Source of the DNA: Euzebyaceae bacterium
GTDB taxonomy: Bacteria > Actinomycetota > Nitriliruptoria > Euzebyales > Egibacteraceae
Reading direction: 5' to 3'
Assembly: GCA_013696915.1 (NCBI GenBank)
Contig: JACCXR010000265.1
Location: 1 to 11,533 of the forward strand
DNA length: 11,533 bases
Numbering within the stretch: position 1 is the stretch's first letter; every line of letters begins with the position of its first letter. Shown one piece after another: positions 6,767-11,533 of the stretch. The translations under genes and the position numbers were made by a program. The notes under the pieces were generated by a model. That model searched no databases. It had not been told where the DNA came from and saw nothing but the letters and a program-made list of their open reading frames with translations.

Positions 6767-7156
6767 GTGGTCGAGTACCTGAACGCCGACGATCTCGTGG
6801 AGATCCACCCCGAGGCGGGGCCGGGGATCCGCGACTGGGGCTTGCTGGAGATGGCTGCGGCGCGCCCGGCCAGCGGGTTCGGTGACGTGGAGGTGTTCGC
6901 CGGCGCCCACGAGAAGGCCGCAGCGCTGCTGCACGGGATCGCGCACCTGCACCCCTTCGTCGACGGCAACAAGCGCGCCGCCTGGCTTGCGGCCAACGTC
7001 TTCCTGTTCCTGAACGGCTGGATGGTGGAAGCCGACGAGGAAGCAGCGTTCGAGTTGGTGATGGGCGTGGCGGCGGGCGGCCGAGACGTGCCCGAGATCA
7101 CGAAGTGGCTTCAGGACCATTCGAGGCCGGAAGGCAGTCCGCCGGTGGCTCCTTGA
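6767..7156 (+). CDS. doc: Doc (death-on-curing) family toxin, Fic fold
   Basis: 129 residues, the usual Doc length. The active-site motif HPFVDGNKR at 62-70 is the Doc variant of the Fic loop. A Lys replaces the second Gly of canonical Fic HPFxxGNGR, a change that in characterised Doc goes with kinase rather than AMPylase activity. It is followed by AAWLAANVFLFLNG, the helix typical of the family. By analogy with P1 Doc it would phosphorylate EF-Tu and stop translation; this target is inferred, not seen. The GTG start at 6767 has only a weak GGTGG upstream. A CGCCTC-rich stretch lies between antitoxin and toxin. The stop TGA lies in the psuG promoter region. The partner is a ribbon-helix-helix antitoxin rather than Phd. 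Confidence 0.88.
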   Translation: MVEYLNADDLVEIHPEAGPGIRDWGLLEMAAARPASGFGDVEVFAGAHEKAAALLHGIAHLHPFVDGNKRAAWLAANVFLFLNGWMVEADEEAAFELVMGVAAGGRDVPEITKWLQDHSRPEGSPPVAP

Positions 7157-7177
7157 GTCAGCCGGGACAGTCCTGAC

Positions 7178-7189
7178 TAGGCTGGCGCC
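7178..7189 (+). promoter_or_regulatory. Leaderless-type -10 element of psuG
   Basis: TAGGCT then GGCGCC lies directly before the GTG at 7191, with the predicted transcription start at the start codon. A possible -35, TTGAGT (7153-7158), is 19 bases upstream and overlaps the doc stop codon. An inverted repeat AGTCAG-N11-CTGACT (7156-7178) spans the spacer and could be an operator. Confidence 0.55.
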
Positions 7190-7190
7190 G

Positions 7191-8138
7191 GTGTCCGGAC
7201 CGGTCGACGTCGCCGAGGAGGTCATGGCCGCGGTGGCGGCCAGGCGTCCCGTCGTGGCGCTGGAGAGCACCCTCGTTGCCCACGGGCTGCCGCGGCCCGG
7301 CAACCTCGACGTCGCCCGCGAGATCGAGGCGGCCGTGCGCGCGGAGGGCGCGGTCCCGGCCACGGTCGGCGTGGTCGGCGGCCGGGCGACCGTCGGCCTC
7401 GACGATGCCGCCCTGGAGCGGCTGGCAACGCGCGACGTCCGCAAGCTCGGCGTCCGCGACCTGGGCCCCGCCGCCGCCCTCGGCTGCGACGGCGCCACGA
7501 CCGTGGCGAGCACCGCGCACCTCGCCGCGTTCGCCGGCGTGGTCATCTTCGCCACCGGCGGGCTCGGCGGCGTCCACCGCGGCGCCCGGGAGACCTGGGA
7601 CGAGTCCGCGGATCTGGTGGCGCTGGCCCGGACCCGCATCGCGGTGGTGTGCGCCGGCGTGAAGTCGATCCTCGACGTCGCCGCGACGATGGAGCGCCTG
7701 GAGACCCTGGCCGTCCCCGTGGTCGGCTACGGCACCGACCGCTTCCCGGGCTTCTACGTCCGCGACGGCGGTCACGACCTCGACTGGTCGGTGGGGACGG
7801 CCGCCGAGGCGGCCGCCGTCATCCTGGCCCACCACGCGCTCGGCGGACGGGGGCTGGTCGTCGCCCACCCGCTGCCCGCGGACGCCCAGCTCGACCCCGA
7901 GCTGCACGAGCGCAGCCTGGCCGGCGCCCTCGACGCGCTCGCCGCCGCGGGGATCGGCGGCCAGCACGCCACGCCCTTCCTGCTCGACCACCTCCACCGG
8001 GCGACCGGCGGGGCCACCGTCGACGTCAACGTCCGCCTCGTGCTGGCCAACGCCCGGCTGGCGGCACGGATCGCCGTCGAGCTGACGCGCCGCGACGCGC
8101 CCGGCGGTGGCCCGGCCCGCGCCCCGACGGCTCAATAG
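7191..8138 (+). CDS. psuG: Pseudouridine-5'-phosphate glycosidase
   Basis: 315 residues, full length for PsuG. The enzyme cleaves the C-C glycosidic bond of pseudouridine 5'-phosphate to uracil and ribose 5-phosphate in nucleoside salvage. Diagnostic stretches are ALESTLVAHGLP (Glu25), KLGVRDL (Lys85), ATGGLGGVHRG (His129), ESADL (Asp141, probable Mn2+ ligand), VCAGVKSILD (Lys158, the Lys that forms the covalent intermediate in the E. coli enzyme) and VPVVGYGTDRFPGFY. From memory, the spacing of His129, Asp141 and Lys158 matches the E. coli residues 137, 149 and 166. GTG start, no Shine-Dalgarno, leaderless-type promoter. The usual partner, pseudouridine kinase psuK, is not adjacent. The stop TAG is part of the next gene's -10 element. 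Confidence 0.95.
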   Translation: MSGPVDVAEEVMAAVAARRPVVALESTLVAHGLPRPGNLDVAREIEAAVRAEGAVPATVGVVGGRATVGLDDAALERLATRDVRKLGVRDLGPAAALGCDGATTVASTAHLAAFAGVVIFATGGLGGVHRGARETWDESADLVALARTRIAVVCAGVKSILDVAATMERLETLAVPVVGYGTDRFPGFYVRDGGHDLDWSVGTAAEAAAVILAHHALGGRGLVVAHPLPADAQLDPELHERSLAGALDALAAAGIGGQHATPFLLDHLHRATGGATVDVNVRLVLANARLAARIAVELTRRDAPGGGPARAPTAQ

Positions 8139-8160
8139 GCTGGCACCCCGCCCACAGGAG
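8136..8160 (+). promoter_or_regulatory. Promoter -10 and ribosome binding site of the SDR gene
   Basis: TAGGCTGGCACC (8136-8147) is the third copy of the motif seen at 5698 and 7178. Its TAG is also the stop codon of psuG. Here the start codon is further away and is preceded by AGGAG (8156-8160), so the mRNA would have a short leader of about 15-18 bases. Confidence 0.5.
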
Positions 8161-8165
8161 CCGCC

Positions 8166-8903
8166 GTGCCGCCGACCGAGTACGACCACGAACGCCCGCG
8201 CACCGCGTTGGTCGCCGGCGGCGGCGGCGTGCTGGGTGGCGCCGTGGTCGGCGTGCTGCTCGACCGCGGCGAGCGGGTCTGCGTGCCCTGGCGCTCACCG
8301 AGCGAGGCCGACCGCCTTCGGGACCGTCACGCCGACGCCCTGCGGGAGGGACGGCTGCGCCTGTCCGAGTGCGACGTCGCCGACGGCGACCAGGTCGCCG
8401 CGCTGCTCGACGTGCTGCGCGCCGACTGGGGACCGCTCTGGCTGGCGTGCTCGACGGTCGGCGGGTGGGCCGGCGGCACGCCGGTGGCGGACCTCCACGA
8501 CCTGGCGCTCTTCGACCGGATGATGCTGCTGAACCTCCGCACCGCGGCGGTGGTGGCTGGCGAGGGCCTGCGGCACATGGGCCCAGCCGGGGGGAGGGTC
8601 GTGCTGGTCGGCTCCCGGACGGTGAGCGTGCCGGCCGGCGGCCAGGCCGCCTACTCCGCCGCCAAGGCCGGCGTCCACAGCCTCGTCGCCACCCTCGCCG
8701 AGGAGCTGCGCGGCACGGGACGCACCGCGAACGCCGTCGTGCCGAAGGTGATCGACACCCCGGAGAACCGCGCGTCCATGCCGGACGCCGACCACGACCG
8801 CTGGGTGCCCGCCAGGGGGATCGCGAAGGTGGTCGCGTGGCTGGGCAGCGCCGAGTCGTGGCCGGTGTCCGGGGCGGCGATCCCGGTCTACGGTGACAGC
8901 TGA
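8166..8903 (+). CDS. Short-chain dehydrogenase/reductase (SDR), NAD(P)-dependent
   Basis: 245 residues, a typical classical SDR. The Rossmann glycine motif is AGGGGVLG (17-24). The catalytic set is Asn123, Ser140 (VLVGSRT), Tyr153 and Lys157 (YSAAK), all present. The NNAG motif is replaced by STVGG (96-100). The C-terminal SGAAIPVYGDS is the usual final-strand motif. It should reduce or oxidise a small carbonyl/alcohol substrate with NAD(P)H. The substrate is unknown, and the cofactor is not clear since the residues after the second strand (PWRSPSEADR) include an arginine that could favour NADPH. The GTG start is supported by AGGAG five bases upstream. It overlaps the end of psuG in its promoter but no pathway link to psuG is evident. 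Confidence 0.9.
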   Translation: MPPTEYDHERPRTALVAGGGGVLGGAVVGVLLDRGERVCVPWRSPSEADRLRDRHADALREGRLRLSECDVADGDQVAALLDVLRADWGPLWLACSTVGGWAGGTPVADLHDLALFDRMMLLNLRTAAVVAGEGLRHMGPAGGRVVLVGSRTVSVPAGGQAAYSAAKAGVHSLVATLAEELRGTGRTANAVVPKVIDTPENRASMPDADHDRWVPARGIAKVVAWLGSAESWPVSGAAIPVYGDS

Positions 8904-8923
8904 TCGTGCGGGAGCGCCCGATC
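8902..8923 (+). terminator. Hairpin overlapping the SDR stop codon
   Basis: GATCG-T-GCG-GGAG-CGC-C-CGATC forms a stem of 5 plus 3 pairs with one mismatch and a 4-base loop, starting in the SDR stop codon. There is no T-tract. It may terminate or attenuate transcription before the small ORF and copper genes. Confidence 0.35.
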
Positions 8924-8957
8924 GCCGCCCTCCACGACCAAGGAAGGGAGCACGCCG

Positions 8958-9083
8958 ATGAGGTCCGATGACGTCTCCGGTGTCTGCGTCCGCGCGCGGG
9001 CGTGGGTGTCGGCCGACCGCGGCCTGCTGCTGCTCCTCGACCCCACCTGTGACGCGCCGCGCCGGCCTGAACTGCCGGCGTGA
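8958..9083 (+). CDS. 41-residue small ORF coupled to copCD; possible leader peptide or Nudix remnant
   Basis: An ATG preceded by AGGAAGGGAG (seven bases away) opens a 41-residue frame whose TGA overlaps the GTG of the CopC-CopD gene (GTGA). Cysteines are at positions 10 and 31, a run of five leucines is at 23-27, and the C-terminus is proline-rich (APRRPELPA). The copCD start has no ribosome binding site of its own and lies inside a hairpin, so translation of this ORF would be needed to open it. Two readings compete. One is a regulatory leader peptide, by analogy to Cys- and Pro-containing copper-responsive upstream ORFs such as CutF/CruR. The other is a truncated Nudix hydrolase, since RARAWV...LLLLLDP...ELPA resembles the strands leading into a Nudix box, which itself is absent. 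Neither is proven. Confidence 0.5.
   Translation: MRSDDVSGVCVRARAWVSADRGLLLLLDPTCDAPRRPELPA
9058..9082 (+). promoter_or_regulatory. Hairpin sequestering the copCD start codon
   Basis: Bases 9058-9066 pair with 9074-9082 to form nine consecutive pairs (one G-U), closing the 7-base loop CTGAACT. The 3' arm contains GCCGGC followed by the whole GTG start at 9080-9082. The small-ORF stop overlaps the same arm. A ribosome finishing the small ORF would melt the stem. Confidence 0.5.
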
Positions 9084-10759
9084 CCGTCCTACGGTTCCTG
9101 GCGCTCGGCGCCGCGGTCGGCGCCCTCGTCGCGCTGACCACCGTGCCCGCCTCCGCCCACGCGATGCTGCAGTCCGCCACGCCGGCGGACGGGGCGGTCC
9201 TGGACGCGCCACCGTCGGAGGTGACGCTGGACTTCAACGAGCCGGTGGTCGCGGCGCTCGGCGCGGTGCGGGTCTACAACTCCGACGAGGCGCGCGTCGA
9301 CCGGGGCGAGGTGCGCGGCGGAGAGGACGGCACCGTCCTGCGGGTGCCGCTGGCCCGCGACGCCGGCGAGGGCACGCACGTCGTGACCTGGCGGGTGGCG
9401 TCGGGCGACGGCCACCCCGTGAACGGCGCGTTCGTCTTCAGCGTCGGCAGCGAGGGGACCGCGGACGGCACGTTCATCGCCCAACTCCTCGCCGGCGGCG
9501 ACGACACCGGCCTGCAGGCCGCCGCTGCCGCGCTGCGGTGGCTGCTGTACGCCGCGGTGCTGCTCGCCGGCGGCGGCCTCGCGTTCCTCGTCCTCGTCCA
9601 CGACCGCCGCAAGGACGAGCGCGCGCGCCTGGTGCGGGTCGTCACGGTGGCGTCGGTCGTCGGTGCCGTGACCACGCTCCTCGGCGTCGGCGTCCAGGGA
9701 GCCCTCGTGACGGGCCTGGGGGCGGGGAGCTTCCTGAACCCGCAGGTCTTCGGCGAGGTGGCCGGCTCGACGTACGGCGCCTCCGCGGCGGTGCGGCTCG
9801 CCGGGCTGGCGCTGCTCGTGGTCGCGGCGGCCGGGCTGTGGCGGCCGTGGGCCACGATCACCGGACTGGTCGGGGCGTTCCTGGCGCTGGGCTCGTTCGT
9901 GCTCACCGGTCACACGGCGACGACCGAGCCGCGCTGGGTCGCCGTCGGGGCGAACCTGGCCCACACCCTTGCCGCGGGCGCCTGGTTCGGCGGTCTCATC
10001 CTGCTCCTGCTCGCGCTCCGCAGGCGCAAGCTGTCCGACGACGCCGTGGGCGGCGGCCGGCTCGTCGCCCGGTTCTCGGCGATGGCGACGCTCGCCGTCG
10101 TCGCGGTCAGCGTCGCCGGCGGCGCGCTCGCCTGGACGCAGGTCCGGGCGGTGCGGGCGCTCACCAGCAGCGCCTACGGGTGGACGCTGCTCGTCAAGGT
10201 GGCGCTGGTCGGCGCGATCCTGGCGGTCGCCGGCTACAACCGGAGTCGCCTGGTCCCGGCGATCGCCGGCAGCGGTCGCGGCGTCACCGGCGGGCCGGAC
10301 GCGCCCTCGGCCGCCTGGGGGACGCTGCGGTCGACCGTGCGGACCGAGATCGTGGCGATCGGTGCGGTCCTGCTCGTGACCGCGGTGCTCGTGAACCTCG
10401 TCCCCGCGCGCACCGCCGCGGGCGTCACCGGCATCTTCTCGACGACCGTGCCGATGGGCGAGGACATGCTCAACGTGACCGTCGACCCCAACCGGGCGGG
10501 GGTCAACGAGTTCCACCTCTACCTGCTCTCGCCGACGGGACAGCCCGTCGATGTCGCAGGCGACCTGACGGTGCAGCTGTCCCAGCCCGCCCTCGGCATC
10601 GCCCCGATCGAGCGGGAGCCCTCGGTCGCCGGACCCGGTCACTGGACCTTCGCCGGACCGGAGCTGGCGATCCCGGGACGCTGGACCGTCGAGGTCAGCG
10701 CGCCGGTGGACCGCTTCTCCGACGCGGCCGCCAGCTTCGGCCTCGACGTCAACCCCTGA
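9080..10759 (+). CDS. CopC-CopD fusion copper transport/resistance protein (YcnJ type)
   Basis: 559 residues. The signal peptide ends in Ala-Ser-Ala at 26, leaving His27 as the mature N-terminus. A CopC domain (27 to about 125) follows, with the Cu(II) ligand pattern: N-terminal His27 plus Asp110 and His112 in SGDGHPVNGAF. The Met-rich Cu(I) site of Pseudomonas CopC is not seen, so it is the Cu(II)-only type. About 150-440 is a CopD membrane domain with about eight helices; LTGHTAT and AHTLAAGAWFGGL are typical. The C-terminal 120 residues form an extracytoplasmic beta-rich domain like that of other YcnJ proteins. The family moves copper from the envelope inward or contributes to tolerance; direction is debated. 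The GTG start is coupled to the small ORF upstream. The YcnI gene follows after 69 bases. Confidence 0.93.
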   Translation: MTVLRFLALGAAVGALVALTTVPASAHAMLQSATPADGAVLDAPPSEVTLDFNEPVVAALGAVRVYNSDEARVDRGEVRGGEDGTVLRVPLARDAGEGTHVVTWRVASGDGHPVNGAFVFSVGSEGTADGTFIAQLLAGGDDTGLQAAAAALRWLLYAAVLLAGGGLAFLVLVHDRRKDERARLVRVVTVASVVGAVTTLLGVGVQGALVTGLGAGSFLNPQVFGEVAGSTYGASAAVRLAGLALLVVAAAGLWRPWATITGLVGAFLALGSFVLTGHTATTEPRWVAVGANLAHTLAAGAWFGGLILLLLALRRRKLSDDAVGGGRLVARFSAMATLAVVAVSVAGGALAWTQVRAVRALTSSAYGWTLLVKVALVGAILAVAGYNRSRLVPAIAGSGRGVTGGPDAPSAAWGTLRSTVRTEIVAIGAVLLVTAVLVNLVPARTAAGVTGIFSTTVPMGEDMLNVTVDPNRAGVNEFHLYLLSPTGQPVDVAGDLTVQLSQPALGIAPIEREPSVAGPGHWTFAGPELAIPGRWTVEVSAPVDRFSDAAASFGLDVNP

Positions 10760-10762
10760 TCA

Positions 10763-10779
10763 GCCGGGAACTCCCCGGC
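10763..10779 (+). terminator. Hairpin between copCD and ycnI
   Basis: GCCGGG-N5-CCCGGC is a perfect 6-bp GC stem starting three bases after the copCD stop, without a T-tract. It may be a partial terminator or an mRNA-stabilising end that sets different levels for the two copper genes. Confidence 0.35.
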
Positions 10780-10828
10780 GGCTGCCGCGCACCCTTCTGG
10801 CGACGACCCCTCTCCGAGAGCCCGCTCC

Positions 10829-11533
10829 ATGTCGAGATGCTCCCGCGCACGGCTGTCCACCGTGGCGCTCTCCGCGATCGTGTGCCTGGCACTCCTGGCC
10901 GCTCCGGCAACCGCGCACGTCACCGCGAACCCGGGACAGGCCCCCTCGGGCAGCTACTTCTACACCGAGTTCAGCGTCGGGCACGGGTGCGACGGCTCCC
11001 CCACGACCGCCCTCTCCGTCCAGATCCCGCCGGGCGTCGAGTCGGTGAAGCCGGAGGTGGAGCCCGGCTGGGGGATCGAGACGGAGACCGGCCCCTACGA
11101 CGAGCCGGTGGAGCTCCACGGCGAGGAGATCACCGAGGGCGTCGTCGAGGTTAGCTGGACCGGCGGGCCGCTGCCCGACGACCGTCTGACCCGCTTCGGA
11201 CTCAGCATGAAGCTGCCGGAGGGTGACCCGGGTGAGACGCTGTACTTCCCCGTCGTGCAGCAGTGTGAGGACGGTGAGACGCGCTGGATCCAGATCCCTG
11301 AGGAGGGCGGCGCGGAGCCCGATCAGCCGGCGCCGGGGATCGTCCTGACCGCCGCGAGCGGCGGCCACGGCGACGAGGCCGAGGATGCCCACGACGATGA
11401 CGGCGCGCAGGCGGAGCCGGCGGCGAACGCCGGCGCGGCGGGCGACCCGGCCGCGACGGAAACCGGTGCAGCGGGCGACCCGGCCGCGACGGAGACCGGT
11501 GCAGGAGCCGCCGACGGCGCCGCGCTCGTGAGC
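10829..11533 (+). CDS. ycnI: YcnI (DUF1775) family copper-binding protein, C-terminus cut off by the window
   Basis: 235 residues are visible. The signal peptide ends Ala-Thr-Ala at 29, and His30 becomes the mature N-terminus, the metal ligand of the YcnI mono-histidine brace. Glu47, Trp81 (EPGW) and Trp153 are candidates for the other conserved site residues, and Cys54 and Cys146 may form a disulfide. The DUF1775 fold ends near residue 155. A His/Asp/Glu-rich, then Ala/Gly-rich linker follows (about 165-235), containing two copies of AGDPAATETGA. Family members usually end in a transmembrane anchor, which would lie just beyond the edge. YcnI proteins bind Cu(II) outside the cell and are thought to hand it to the CopC-CopD partner encoded just upstream. 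The start ATG has a weak GAGAG eight bases upstream. Confidence 0.92.
   Translation, partial: MSRCSRARLSTVALSAIVCLALLAAPATAHVTANPGQAPSGSYFYTEFSVGHGCDGSPTTALSVQIPPGVESVKPEVEPGWGIETETGPYDEPVELHGEEITEGVVEVSWTGGPLPDDRLTRFGLSMKLPEGDPGETLYFPVVQQCEDGETRWIQIPEEGGAEPDQPAPGIVLTAASGGHGDEAEDAHDDDGAQAEPAANAGAAGDPAATETGAAGDPAATETGAGAADGAALVS
11438..11503 (+). repeat. 33-bp tandem duplication in the ycnI linker
   Basis: Two head-to-tail 33-base units (11438-11470 and 11471-11503) differ at a single base (GAA versus GAG, synonymous). Each encodes the 11-residue linker unit AGDPAATETGA. Near identity indicates a recent slippage or duplication event, in frame and in a disordered linker. Confidence 0.9.

Noticed and set aside
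9089..10642. 517-residue minus-strand frame opposite copCD
   Set aside because: It is charged low-complexity translation without motifs, mirrored by the well-supported CopC-CopD gene.
8968..11154. 728-residue plus-strand open frame over the copper genes
   Set aside because: It is extremely Arg-rich and domain-free, and overlaps copCD and ycnI, which have clear signal peptides and family motifs in their own frames.

Overview
This is a GC-rich bacterial chromosome segment with GTG starts, very strong third-position GC and long antisense shadow reading frames. It most likely comes from an actinobacterium. The CW_binding_2 surface protein and the DUF4331 / TPR / nickel-transporter gene set fit Actinomycetota, perhaps a Nitriliruptoria- or Egibacter-like lineage. 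That placement is inference from gene content only. I see no rRNA, tRNA, CRISPR array, insertion sequence or prophage gene.

Left part (1-4319, all minus strand): a compact operon read right to left. It encodes a secreted CW_binding_2 protein, a secreted DUF4331 protein, a membrane-anchored TPR protein, and the N-terminal part of a NicO/HoxN-type nickel/cobalt transporter that runs off the left edge. TPR and transporter overlap by four bases (GTGA), and TPR and DUF4331 are 15 bases apart. This looks like an envelope system built around divalent-metal traffic.

Middle part (4320-6462): a 276-base divergent intergenic region holds a perfect 22-bp dyad and related half-sites, followed by a plus-strand gene for a membrane-anchored, NTF2-like extracytoplasmic protein of unknown role. 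Next come a 79-residue two-helix membrane protein with a leaderless-type promoter and a PaaI-type hotdog thioesterase.

Right-centre (6463-8903): a type II toxin-antitoxin pair (ribbon-helix-helix antitoxin and Doc toxin), then a pseudouridine-5'-phosphate glycosidase (psuG) with no kinase partner in view, and a short-chain dehydrogenase. The 79-residue gene, psuG and the SDR gene share a near-identical -10-type motif, TAG(C/G)CTGGC(G/A)CC.

Right end (8904-11533): a copper locus. A 41-residue small ORF with a good ribosome binding site overlaps the start of a CopC-CopD fusion gene. A 9-bp stem would bury the CopC-CopD GTG start, an arrangement expected for translational coupling by a leader peptide. 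A YcnI (DUF1775) copper-chaperone-like gene follows and runs off the right edge. The order CopCD then YcnI mirrors the Bacillus ycnJ/ycnI pairing. The coupled small ORF and hairpin are the most interesting candidates for an undescribed regulatory device here. Second is the DUF4331 protein, whose predicted mature N-terminus (Ser-Ser-His) is a textbook Cu/Ni-binding ATCUN motif and lies in an operon with a nickel transporter.
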